Below are positions 56,392 to 64,000 of a stretch of 64,000 nucleotides of DNA, one piece after another. A program made the position numbers and the translations under genes. Source of the DNA: UBA7239 sp964509075 (GTDB lineage: Bacteria; Pseudomonadota; Gammaproteobacteria; Pseudomonadales; UBA7239); assembly GCA_964509075.1 (NCBI GenBank), contig CAZDWC010000004.1:248001-312000 (forward strand), in the 5' to 3' direction. The first letter of the stretch is position 1. Each line of letters starts with the position of its first letter. Under the pieces are notes generated by a model. It worked only from the letters and a program-made list of their open reading frames with translations, made no database searches and had not been told where the DNA came from.

Positions 56392-57960
56392 TCAGGGTTG
56401 GGCTGGCGCTGCAGGCTTGACCTTCACCGCCGGCTTGGCTGGCGCAGAGGGTTTGACTGGCGCAGAGGGCTTCACGGTCGCCGGGCCGCGCTTGTCTGCA
56501 TTGTCGCCGACGCCGTTATTGTTCTTGTCTGCCCACTCGGCAGCGTCAAGCGGGAAGGCATCCTTGTCATTGGCGCGCTTGTCGCCGTCGATATCCGGAT
56601 CACAGGCATCACCCAGTTTGTCCTGATCGGTATCGAGCTGATCGGCATTGGCCACCGCCGGGCAGTTGTCTGCCTTGTCCGGCACGCTGTCGGCATCATT
56701 GTCGTCGTCGCAGCTGTCACCCACGCCATCGCCGTCGCGGTCTTTCTGGTCCTTGTTGGCCGCCAGCGGGCAGTTGTCGCGCTTGTTGGCGATGGCATCG
56801 CTGTCGCTGTCGTCATCACAGGCATCGCCCATGCCGTCCTTGTCGGTATCGGCCTGGTCGACGTTGGTCTCGCGCGGGCAGTTATCGCTGGTATCTGCAA
56901 AGCCGTCGTTGTCGTCATCGGCATCCTGTTCGTCGCCGGAGCCATCGTTGTCGAGGTCGCGCGGATATTTGTCATCCAGATTGGCGGTGCCATCGTGGTC
57001 GGCATCGAAAAACAGGGTCGCCACTTCCGTCTCCTTGTGATCGTTGCTGCCCCAGCATTTCACGCCTTCACTGTCGAGCGCACAGCTGTGGTACCAACCG
57101 GCGCTGACGGCAGCCAGCGGCGGCTTGAGCAGCTCGGCCGGCGGCGTGGTCTGGCCGCGTTCTTCCGCGCCCCAACACACCACGCCGCTGTCGTCGAGCG
57201 CGCAGCTGTGATCAAAACCGGCGCTGATCATGCGCGGATTTTTCAGTGACGGAATGACTCGCTCCTTGTAAGCCGGCGGGTCTGCTTTCTCGTCGAAATA
57301 GATGTCGCCCCAGCAATGCACGCCATTGTCATCGAGCGCACAACTGTGATGGTTGCCCGCGCTGACCATGCGCGGGTTCAGCAAGGCCGGTGCATTGAGT
57401 TGCAGGGACCAGTTGTCGCCCCAGCACTTCACGCCCTCTTCATCAATGGCGCAGCTGTGATAGCCGCCCGCACTGACCATGCGCGGCTTTTTCAGGGTCG
57501 GCACTTCAAGCTGGCGATGGCTGTTGTCACCCCAGCATTTGACGCCCTTGCTGTCGAGCGCGCAGCTGTGAAACCAGCCCGCCGAAACCTGCAGCGGTTT
57601 GACCAGCGCCGGCGCTGTGGCCTTGCCGTGACTGTTGTCGCCCCAGCATTTCACACCTTCGGCATCCAGCGCACAGGCGTGTGTGCTGCTGACACTGACC
57701 TGCACCGGCTTGTCCAGCACTGGCGTTTTGCCGAAGCGAGCGTCCTCACCCCAGCAGCTGATGTTGCGGTCGTCGATGGCGCAGTTGCGGCGGTAGCCGG
57801 CGCTGATGCTGTAGTCGGCACGGCTTGTGTCGCGGCCGGCGGCCTGTTCGTAGCTGTCGGTCAGTCCGTCGAAATCGCTGTCATCCGCAACCTGTGAAAA
57901 CAGGCCCGTGCAGGCGGTGGCGGCAAGAAACAGGACAGATAGACGTTTGATGACAGTCAT
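56392..57960 (-). CDS. RCC1-like repeat plus thrombospondin-type-3 repeat surface protein
   Basis: A 522-aa exported protein, perhaps a lipoprotein (FLAATACTG). Residues 50-310 hold about seven repeats of the form VSAGxxHSCALDxxGVKCWGDN, RCC1-like propeller blades each with two cysteines that could form disulfides. Residues 315-470 hold Asp-rich type-3 thrombospondin/calcium repeats (DTDKDGMGDACDDDSDSD and variants). The C-terminus is a Lys/Pro/Ala-rich tail. Likely an outer-surface or secreted calcium-binding protein; ligand unknown. Convergent with the DUF4105 gene. Confidence 0.88.
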   Translation of the reverse strand: MTVIKRLSVLFLAATACTGLFSQVADDSDFDGLTDSYEQAAGRDTSRADYSISAGYRRNCAIDDRNISCWGEDARFGKTPVLDKPVQVSVSSTHACALDAEGVKCWGDNSHGKATAPALVKPLQVSAGWFHSCALDSKGVKCWGDNSHRQLEVPTLKKPRMVSAGGYHSCAIDEEGVKCWGDNWSLQLNAPALLNPRMVSAGNHHSCALDDNGVHCWGDIYFDEKADPPAYKERVIPSLKNPRMISAGFDHSCALDDSGVVCWGAEERGQTTPPAELLKPPLAAVSAGWYHSCALDSEGVKCWGSNDHKETEVATLFFDADHDGTANLDDKYPRDLDNDGSGDEQDADDDNDGFADTSDNCPRETNVDQADTDKDGMGDACDDDSDSDAIANKRDNCPLAANKDQKDRDGDGVGDSCDDDNDADSVPDKADNCPAVANADQLDTDQDKLGDACDPDIDGDKRANDKDAFPLDAAEWADKNNNGVGDNADKRGPATVKPSAPVKPSAPAKPAVKVKPAAPAQP

Positions 57961-58039
57961 GGCAACTCGATGCAAGAGGGTGAATACGGCGGGTGCCTAC
58001 ATTAACGGGAATTACGCTAACACAGACAGGGCCCGCCAC

Positions 58040-58068
58040 AAAAAAAGCCCCGTAAACGGGGCTTTTTT
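58040..58068 (-). terminator. Strong terminator after pckA
   Basis: AAAAAAGCCCCG-TAAA-CGGGGCTTTTTT, symmetric and able to work in both directions, 25 bases after the pckA stop. Confidence 0.95.
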
Positions 58069-58092
58069 ATCAGGCTTGTCTGAAAGCGAATA

Positions 58093-59676
58093 TCAGGCTT
58101 TCGGGCCGGCAGCGAGAATGGCATCGCTGACGTCGAACTTCTTGATGTTTTCCTGGAACAGGCCAGCCAGTTTCTTGGCTTGTGCATCGTATTCGGCCTT
58201 GTCTTCCCAGGTGGTGCGCGGGTTCAGATACTTGCTGTCCACATCCGGAATGGCCTTCGGAATGGTCAGGTTCAGGTAGTCCAGCTGTTCGGTTTCACAG
58301 CCGATCAGCGCGCCGCTCTGGCAGGCAGCAACCACTGCACGCGTCACCGGAATCGGGAAGCGCGAGCCCTTGCCGCCGGGGCCGCCGGCACCGCCGGTCC
58401 AGCCGGTGTTGACCAGATAGACCTGTGAGCCGAAGTCGTCGATGCGCTTCATCAACAGCTTGGCGTATTCCATCGGCTTGCGCGGCATGAACGGCGCGCC
58501 GAAGCAGGTGGAAAACGCAGGCTGGATGCCCGGTGCCGCGCCCAGTTCGGTAGAGCCCACGCGCGCGGTGTAGCCGGACAGGAAGTGATAGGCCGCAGCT
58601 TCTTTTGACAGGATGGAAACCGGTGGCAGTACGCCGGAGACGTCGCAAGTCAGGAAAATCACCACTTTCGGCTCGCCGGCCGCATTCAGCAGCACGCGCT
58701 TGGCAACGTGCTCCAGCGGGTAGGAGCAGCGGCCGTTTTCCACGGTGCGCACCTGACCGTCCTGCGTGTCGGTCACTTCCAGATTGCTGTAGTGTGCCTG
58801 GCGATGTTCATCGACATGCACGTTTTCAACGATGGAACCGAAGCTGATGGCTTCCCAGATCACCGGCTCGTTCTTGTGCGAGAGGTCGACGGTCTTGGCA
58901 TAGCAGCCGCCTTCGATGTTGAACACCGAGCCTTTGGCCCAGCCGTGCTCGTCGTCGCCGATCAGGTAGCGGTCGGGGTCGGCCGACAGCGTGGTCTTGC
59001 CGGTGCCGGACAGACCGAAGAACAGGGCGACATCGCCTTCTTCGCCGACGTTGGCGGAGCAGTGCATCGGCAGTACATCTTTTTCCGGCAGCAGGAAGTT
59101 CTGCACCGAGAACATGGCTTTCTTCATTTCACCGGCGTAGCGCATGCCGGCAATCAGCACCTTGCGGCTGGCGAAGTTGAGGCAGACGATACCGTCGGAG
59201 TTGGTGCCGTCGCGCGCCGGGTCACACTGGAAGGAGGCGACGTTGAGGATCGTCCATTCTTCCTTGCCTTTCGGATTGTATTTTTCCGGGCGGATGAACA
59301 TGTTGCGCGCGAACAGGCCCTGCCACGCGGTTTCGGTGTTCACTTTCACCGGGATGTAATGCTCGTCGTGGGCGCCGACGTGCAGATGGGATACAAAGCG
59401 GTCTTTCTGGGCCAGATAGGCTTCCACGCGCTCCCACAGGGCGTTGAACTTGTCTTGCGGGAAAGGCTTGTTGACGTTGCCCCAGTCGATGGCGTCAGCC
59501 GTGGACGGCTCCTGCACGATGTAGCGGTCAGCCGGTGAACGGCCCGTGCGCTTGCCGGTAGTCACCAGCAGGGCGCCGGTGTTGGTCAGTGTGCCTTCGC
59601 GACGAACCAGTGCCTGCTCGATGAGGGCGGCGGCTGTCAGTTCACTGTAAACCTTCGTATCTTCGATTGCGCTCAT
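58093..59676 (-). CDS. pckA: Phosphoenolpyruvate carboxykinase (ATP)
   Basis: A 527-aa gluconeogenic enzyme turning oxaloacetate and ATP into phosphoenolpyruvate. It has TGKRTGRSPADRYIV, the kinase P-loop FGLSGTGKTTLSADP, IGDDEHGW, EGGCYAKTVDL and GGAGGPGGKGSRFPI. Monocistronic, with a strong terminator behind it. A TAATAT -10-like box and a 7-bp hairpin (59722-59746) lie upstream. Confidence 0.98.
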   Translation of the reverse strand: MSAIEDTKVYSELTAAALIEQALVRREGTLTNTGALLVTTGKRTGRSPADRYIVQEPSTADAIDWGNVNKPFPQDKFNALWERVEAYLAQKDRFVSHLHVGAHDEHYIPVKVNTETAWQGLFARNMFIRPEKYNPKGKEEWTILNVASFQCDPARDGTNSDGIVCLNFASRKVLIAGMRYAGEMKKAMFSVQNFLLPEKDVLPMHCSANVGEEGDVALFFGLSGTGKTTLSADPDRYLIGDDEHGWAKGSVFNIEGGCYAKTVDLSHKNEPVIWEAISFGSIVENVHVDEHRQAHYSNLEVTDTQDGQVRTVENGRCSYPLEHVAKRVLLNAAGEPKVVIFLTCDVSGVLPPVSILSKEAAAYHFLSGYTARVGSTELGAAPGIQPAFSTCFGAPFMPRKPMEYAKLLMKRIDDFGSQVYLVNTGWTGGAGGPGGKGSRFPIPVTRAVVAACQSGALIGCETEQLDYLNLTIPKAIPDVDSKYLNPRTTWEDKAEYDAQAKKLAGLFQENIKKFDVSDAILAAGPKA

Positions 59677-59765
59677 TGTGTTCCTGTCGGCGGTGGCCGA
59701 TCTCCGGTTACCAGAAAGGATGCCGCCCGATAAGGGGCGGGGCGGCTATATTACAAAAAAAGCTC

Positions 59766-61304
59766 TCAGCGCGACAGCAGTACGGCCTTGTCCGTGCGCG
59801 CCACCAGCTTCAGGCCGTAGCGCGACAGCAGATCCTGCTCGTAACGCGCGCTGGCCAGCACGAATATCCGTTGGTGACTTTGCAGTCTTGCAGCAAATGC
59901 AGCCTCGTCGATCAGCCACTCCCGGGCCTCCGGCTGGTTCTGCAAGCCGAGGTAGAACTCGCGGCGCCAGTTGTCTTCCTTCATGATCTCCGGATCAGTC
60001 CAGTCATCGACAACCGTGATCGGCGCCGTAGTGTGCAGGTACATCGGCAAGTCCTGGTAGTACCTGCGGTAAGTGATCACTGTGTCGCCGGCCTGCATGC
60101 GCGACTGCAGCTCACGCGCCAAGGGCCGGATGCTGTTGCGATCGAACTGCAGGGCCCCCACCAGCACGCCGAGGATCAGCAGCGCACCGACTGCTGGCAA
60201 AAAACGCGTGGCACGCAGGCTCGCCGGTTGTGCATGGCTCGCTTCGGCCAATGTCTGGCGGCGATCCAGGTAATCGCCCAGCAGCAGTGCCAGTGGCGGC
60301 AGCACCGGCAGGATGTAACCGACGATTTTCGAGGCAGGAATCGAGAAAAAAACCAGGATCAAGGCCGGCCACAGCAACAGCATCTGCCGCACATCGCGAT
60401 CCGCCAGCGCCTGCGCGCCCCAGGCACAGCGCAGTTGGTTGTACAGGGCTTTCGGCAGCCACAGCGTCCACGGCAACATGCCTGCCAGAATCACCGGCAC
60501 GTAAAACCAGACAGGCAATTCGTTGTTGAAGCCGGTGCCGGAAAAACGCTCGAACTGCTGGTAAATGAAGAAATAATGCAGAAATTGCGGATTCGCCTTC
60601 TGTGCCGCCGCAAACCACGGCCAGCACACCGCCAATACGATCAGCAGGCCGCTGACGAAATACCAGTGCGGCAGCTCGCGCCAGCGCCAGCCGGCGAGCA
60701 CCCAGCTGCCGACCACCATGGCCGGAAACACGAAACCGATCAGCCCCTTGGTGAGAATGCCGAAGCCGATCGCCATCCACGCCAGCCAGTACAGGCTGCG
60801 GCGCGGGCGCGATCCGACAGGCTGCGTGCGGCCGAGCAGAAACAGGCAAATCGCACAGGTCACCAGCACGGCGATCTCGATATTCATGTCCGCGTACTGC
60901 GAGGCGAGAAAATATAGCGGGTTGCTGGCCAGCGCCGCTGCCGACCACCACGCCGCGCGCCGCGAGAACAGCTGCCAGGCGGTGATGAACACCATCGCCA
61001 CGCCCAGCACACCGAACAGGGCCGGCATCAGACGCACGCTCCACTCGCTGACGCCGAAAACCTTGTACGAAACGGCCTGCAACCAGTAATACAGCGCCGG
61101 CTTGTCGAGAAAAACGATGCCGTTGACGCGCGGCGTGACGTAATCCCCCGTCAACACCATTTCCCGCGCCACTTCCGGGTAGCGGCCTTCGTCCGGCACG
61201 CTGAGCGGGCGTATGCCCAGCAGCAACAGGAAGCACGGCAGCAGGATCAGCAACAGCAGGCGCAGGTCGCGACGTAGCGACGGGGTGGCAATCGGGTTGT
61301 TCAA
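59766..61304 (-). CDS. ArnT-like GT-C glycosyltransferase
   Basis: A 512-aa protein with about 12 transmembrane helices and the GT39/ArnT opening RPLSVPDEGRYPEVAREMVLTGDYVTPRVNGIVFLDKPALYYWLQA, including the catalytic DE pair. The periplasmic C-terminal domain is also present. These enzymes transfer sugars from polyprenyl phosphate onto lipid A or other acceptors. I chose the TTG at 61304 because GAGGA lies six bases upstream; the frame upstream looks non-coding. The gtrA/gtrB pair at 26-28 kb could supply a donor (inference). Confidence 0.92.
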   Translation of the reverse strand: MNNPIATPSLRRDLRLLLLILLPCFLLLLGIRPLSVPDEGRYPEVAREMVLTGDYVTPRVNGIVFLDKPALYYWLQAVSYKVFGVSEWSVRLMPALFGVLGVAMVFITAWQLFSRRAAWWSAAALASNPLYFLASQYADMNIEIAVLVTCAICLFLLGRTQPVGSRPRRSLYWLAWMAIGFGILTKGLIGFVFPAMVVGSWVLAGWRWRELPHWYFVSGLLIVLAVCWPWFAAAQKANPQFLHYFFIYQQFERFSGTGFNNELPVWFYVPVILAGMLPWTLWLPKALYNQLRCAWGAQALADRDVRQMLLLWPALILVFFSIPASKIVGYILPVLPPLALLLGDYLDRRQTLAEASHAQPASLRATRFLPAVGALLILGVLVGALQFDRNSIRPLARELQSRMQAGDTVITYRRYYQDLPMYLHTTAPITVVDDWTDPEIMKEDNWRREFYLGLQNQPEAREWLIDEAAFAARLQSHQRIFVLASARYEQDLLSRYGLKLVARTDKAVLLSR

Positions 61305-61381
61305 AATGATTCCTCGGGGGTGGGCGGCAGGGTAAGCTTGCACGCCGTGACTTAAACCACACTTAACAGGACGATGCTCCC

Positions 61382-62236
61382 ATGCCGAGCCGGGAACCCG
61401 TGCCAACAACGGGCGTGGTGCACAGCAAGCACGTAGCCAACGAAAAGCGCATCGTGCTGTGCGCCGACGATTTTAGCCTGAACGCCGCCGTGAATGCAGG
61501 CATTGTCGAACTGCTGGCAGCACAGCGCCTGTCGGCCACCGGCTGCATGACGCAATCGTCCGGCTGGCGTCAGGATGCCCATTTGCTGCTGCCGTTTCGC
61601 GGTCAGGCCGATATCGGCCTGCACTTCAATCTCACGCATCCCTTTCCCGGCGCCCTGTGTTTCCCTTTGACCCAGTTGATGTGGCGATCACAACTGCGCC
61701 TGCTGCCCTGGCAGCGGATTCGCGACAGCCTGCGCGCGCAACTTGATGCCTTTGAAGACGCGCTGGGCATGCCACCCGACTTTATCGACGGCCATCAGCA
61801 TGTGCACCAGTTCCCGCAGGTTCGCGAACTGCTGGTGGACGAATGCCTGCGTCGCTACCGCGGCCGGCTGCCGTGGGTGCGCTCGCTGGGCAACATGCCG
61901 GGCGAATCCGGCTTGAAAACCGCCGTGCTGCGCATGATGGGCGCTACCGCACTGCAGCACTTGTTGCTCCGGCACGGCTTTGCACACAACAGCGCTTTCG
62001 GTGGCGTCTACGATCTGCGCCCCGATCCACAGTGGGGTCTGCGCCTGCAGGGCTGGCTGCAGGCCCTGCCGGACAAGGCACTGATCATGTGCCACCCGGC
62101 CAGCGCGCTGGACGCCAGCGATGTCATTGCCGCCGCCCGGGTGGAGGAGTACTGGTTTCTGGCCAGCGCACAGTGGCCGGCGCTGATGGCAGACTGCCGG
62201 ATCGTACTGGGCAGGCAGCCAAAGGTATCCCTGTAA
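61382..62236 (+). CDS. YdjC/ChbG-family carbohydrate deacetylase
   Basis: A 284-aa protein of the YdjC/ChbG family, which removes acetyl groups from chito-oligosaccharides or related sugars. The metal site is seen in VLCADDFSLN (DD), GLHFNLTHP (H) and DGHQHVHQFPQVRELL (HxxxH). It is divergent from the ArnT-like gene, 77 bases away, so the two may serve glycan or lipid modification together. Confidence 0.9.
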   Translation: MPSREPVPTTGVVHSKHVANEKRIVLCADDFSLNAAVNAGIVELLAAQRLSATGCMTQSSGWRQDAHLLLPFRGQADIGLHFNLTHPFPGALCFPLTQLMWRSQLRLLPWQRIRDSLRAQLDAFEDALGMPPDFIDGHQHVHQFPQVRELLVDECLRRYRGRLPWVRSLGNMPGESGLKTAVLRMMGATALQHLLLRHGFAHNSAFGGVYDLRPDPQWGLRLQGWLQALPDKALIMCHPASALDASDVIAAARVEEYWFLASAQWPALMADCRIVLGRQPKVSL

Positions 62237-62263
62237 ACCAGACTTGTCTTTTTGAGTTGACAG
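62231..62263. promoter_or_regulatory. Candidate BirA operator before bioB
   Basis: CTGTAAACC (62231-62239), 15 bases, then AGTTGACAG (62255-62263). The left half matches the known BirA box half-site (TTGTAAACC) in eight of nine bases; the right half matches GGTTTACAA in only six of nine. The right half covers the -35 element of the bioB promoter. Confidence 0.5.
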
Positions 62264-62284
62264 TCGGCGGCCGGGGACTATGAT
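62257..62284 (+). promoter_or_regulatory. bioB sigma-70 promoter
   Basis: Perfect -35 TTGACA (62257-62262), 16 bases, -10 TATGAT (62279-62284); bioB starts 33 bases later. Confidence 0.85.
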
Positions 62285-62317
62285 CACGGCCTGAATCCAA
62301 CTGCCGAACACCTTGCC

Positions 62318-63370
62318 ATGACTGCTACCGCCCCGCGCCACGACGGCCTTCGTTATGACTGGACGCGCGCCGAGATCCTCGCGTTGTTTGATCTCCCCTT
62401 TAACGACCTGATGTTTCGCGCCCAGCAAGTGCACCGCGAGCATTTCGATCCAAACCAGGTGCAAGTGAGTACCCTGCTCTCCATCAAGACTGGCGCCTGC
62501 CCTGAAGACTGCAAGTACTGTCCGCAGAGCGGCCACTACGACACCGGCCTCGATAAAGAGAAATTGCTGGAGGTGGAGAAAGTGATAGAAGAGGCGCGCG
62601 CCGCCAAGGCCAACGGCTCCTCGCGCTTCTGCATGGGTGCCGCCTGGCGCTCGCCGGCCGAAAAAGACATGCCCTATGTGCTGCACATGGTGCGCGAAGT
62701 GAAAGCGCTGGGCATGGAAACCTGCATGACGCTGGGCATGCTGGATGCCGACAAATCGAAACGTCTTGCCGAAGCCGGTCTCGATTACTACAACCACAAT
62801 CTCGATACGTCGCCAGAATTTTATGGCGAGATTATCACCACCCGCACGTACGCGGATCGCCTGGAAACGCTGCAACACGTGCGTGATGCCGGCATGAAAG
62901 TCTGCAGTGGCGGCATTGTCGGCATGGGCGAAACCCAGAATGATCGCGCCGGATTGTTGCAGCAACTGGCAAATCTGAATCCGCATCCGGACTCGGTACC
63001 GATCAACAATCTGGTGAAAGTGGAAGGCACACCATTGGAAAACGAAGGCGAGCTGGATGCATTTGAATTTTTGCGCACGATTGCCGTGGCGCGCATCCTG
63101 ATGCCGAAATCCTACGTGCGCCTGTCTGCCGGTCGCGAAACGATGAACGAGCAGATGCAGGCGCTGGCGTTTCTCGCTGGCGCGAATTCCATTTTTTACG
63201 GCGAGAAATTGCTGACCACGCCGAACCCGGCGGCGCACAAGGATCAGCAATTGTTTGCCAAACTGGGTATTAACAAAAAAGACGGCATCCATTCACAACA
63301 GCGCATAGTCTGCGAAAGTGCTGCTGCGCCGCAGGAAGAACATCCGCTGTTCTATAACGCCTGTGCATGA
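62318..63370 (+). CDS. bioB: Biotin synthase
   Basis: A 350-aa radical SAM enzyme that inserts sulfur into dethiobiotin. It has the CxxxCxxC motif in GACPEDCKYCPQSGHY, YNHNLDTSPEFY, CSGGIVGMGE and RLSAGRETM with its Arg ligand of the [2Fe-2S] cluster. It overlaps bioF by four bases (ATGA), giving a bioB-bioF operon. A BirA-box-like site overlaps its promoter. Confidence 0.98.
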   Translation: MTATAPRHDGLRYDWTRAEILALFDLPFNDLMFRAQQVHREHFDPNQVQVSTLLSIKTGACPEDCKYCPQSGHYDTGLDKEKLLEVEKVIEEARAAKANGSSRFCMGAAWRSPAEKDMPYVLHMVREVKALGMETCMTLGMLDADKSKRLAEAGLDYYNHNLDTSPEFYGEIITTRTYADRLETLQHVRDAGMKVCSGGIVGMGETQNDRAGLLQQLANLNPHPDSVPINNLVKVEGTPLENEGELDAFEFLRTIAVARILMPKSYVRLSAGRETMNEQMQALAFLAGANSIFYGEKLLTTPNPAAHKDQQLFAKLGINKKDGIHSQQRIVCESAAAPQEEHPLFYNACA

Positions 63371-64000
63371 ACAGCTGGCAAGTACGCTGGCAGCAACAAC
63401 TGGCCGAACGCGAGCAACAGCATCTGCTGCGTCGCGTGCGCGTGTGTGACAGCGCGCAAGGCAGTCGCACATTCATCAGCAATGATTATCTCGGCTTCGC
63501 CAATCACCCTGCACTGAAAAAGGCACTAGTCGATGCTGCCGGGCAGTATGGCGTCGGCAGCGGCGCCTCGCATTTGCTCGGCGGCCATTCGCGCGCGCAC
63601 CAGCAGCTGGAAGAAGCACTCGCCGCTTTTACCGGACGCGAACGCGCACTGCTTTTTTCCACCGGCTACATGGCCAATCTCGGCGTGCTCACGGCACTGT
63701 TACAAAAAGGCGATTGCGTGCTGCAGGACAAACTCAATCATGCATCACTGATCGACGGTGGCCTCTCTTCCGGCGCCGAGTTTCGCCGTTACCTGCACGC
63801 TGATGTATCGAGCCTGCAAAAACACCTGCTGCGCTGCGCCGACAGAAAAACACTGGTCGCGACGGATGGCGTGTTCAGCATGGATGGCGATATTGCGCCA
63901 TTGCCCGAACTTGCAGCACTGTGTGCGGAGCACGATGCGCTGTTGATGGTGGATGATGCGCACGGTTTCGGCGTGCTAGGCAAAACCGGCGCTGGTAGCT
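63367..64000 (+). CDS. bioF: 8-amino-7-oxononanoate synthase (3' end outside window)
   Basis: PLP enzyme that condenses alanine with pimeloyl thioester in biotin synthesis; the first 211 codons are seen. Visible: FISNDYLGFANHPALKKA, GVGSGASHLLGGHSRAHQQLE, FSTGYMANLGVL, DKLNHASLIDG, TDGVFSMDGDIAPL and DDAHGFGVLG. The PLP lysine lies beyond the edge. Confidence 0.97.
   Translation, partial: MNSWQVRWQQQLAEREQQHLLRRVRVCDSAQGSRTFISNDYLGFANHPALKKALVDAAGQYGVGSGASHLLGGHSRAHQQLEEALAAFTGRERALLFSTGYMANLGVLTALLQKGDCVLQDKLNHASLIDGGLSSGAEFRRYLHADVSSLQKHLLRCADRKTLVATDGVFSMDGDIAPLPELAALCAEHDALLMVDDAHGFGVLGKTGAGS

Noticed and set aside
61688..63292. 534-codon open frame on the minus strand
   Set aside because: Antisense to the YdjC gene and bioB; composition is that of a shadow frame of GC-rich coding DNA.
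1..64000. CRISPR array, prophage or insertion sequence
   Set aside because: I saw no regularly spaced direct repeats, no transposase or integrase motif and no phage structural gene in any frame I read.

Overview
The window reads as chromosomal DNA of a free-living gammaproteobacterium, most like the Pseudomonadales/Cellvibrionales lineage, probably marine or aquatic. The evidence is the block glnE-ilvE-waaF-waaC-waaG-waaP in pseudomonad-like order, the grpE-dnaK-dnaJ cluster behind a consensus sigma-32 promoter, an S-adenosylhomocysteine (SAH) riboswitch before ahcY, split PqiA genes, ATP-type PckA and bioB-bioF. This placement is inference from gene content and order. The DNA is moderately GC-rich, with two visibly AT-richer patches at about 13.2-17.0 kb and 33.2-34.8 kb.

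Region by region: (1) 0-7.3 kb, minus strand, is a vitamin B12 locus: cobA, then a riboswitch-led operon (BtuN-like membrane protein, cobB, btuF, cbiB, cobC), then a second, very similar riboswitch leading into btuB, which runs off the left edge. Both riboswitches have the same type of -35/-10 pair. (2) 7.3-13.2 kb holds a one-TM hypothetical protein, an overlooked small membrane ORF, an HDOD-GAF regulator, a SPASM-like radical SAM enzyme, tRNA-Thr(CGU) and ahcY with its SAH riboswitch. (3) 13.2-17.0 kb is an AT-richer pair: a phosphoethanolamine transferase and a membrane/spermidine-synthase-like fusion. (4) 17.0-24.4 kb is the most striking part: a TetR-controlled operon with an NTF2-like protein carrying a histone-H1-like tail, a CYP51-type P450, a [3Fe-4S]-type ferredoxin, an extended SDR, a luciferase-like oxidoreductase and a DUF1329 protein, flanked by MaoC and glyoxalase-fold genes. 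It looks like a sterol/terpenoid-type oxidation module. (5) 24.4-28 kb is priA, gtrA and a GtrB-like glycosyltransferase. (6) 28-33.2 kb is a lipid-transport (PqiA/LetA-LetB) locus in which the two PqiA halves are separate genes with a Cys-rich gene between them, followed by a seven-MCE-domain LetB-like protein. (7) 33.2-37.4 kb has an orphan membrane protein, comF, a secreted sulfatase and a small membrane protein. (8) 37.4-50.5 kb has rsmC, rsuA, a MaoC-like gene, the LPS-core genes waaP-G-C-F, ilvE, yjdM, glnE, a PilB/GspE-type ATPase and cytochrome c5. (9) 50.6-54.5 kb is dnaJ, dnaK, grpE. (10) 54.5-64 kb has a DUF4105 protein, a RCC1-like/thrombospondin-type-3 repeat protein, pckA, an ArnT-like glycosyltransferase, a YdjC deacetylase, and bioB with the start of bioF.

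Non-coding structure worth attention: GTAG-headed REP-like hairpins at three places (one inside cobB, one acting as the ilvE terminator, one inverted doublet between dnaK and grpE), a 12-bp inverted repeat in the heat-shock leader of grpE, a palindromic TetR operator candidate, and a BirA-box-like site over the bioB promoter.
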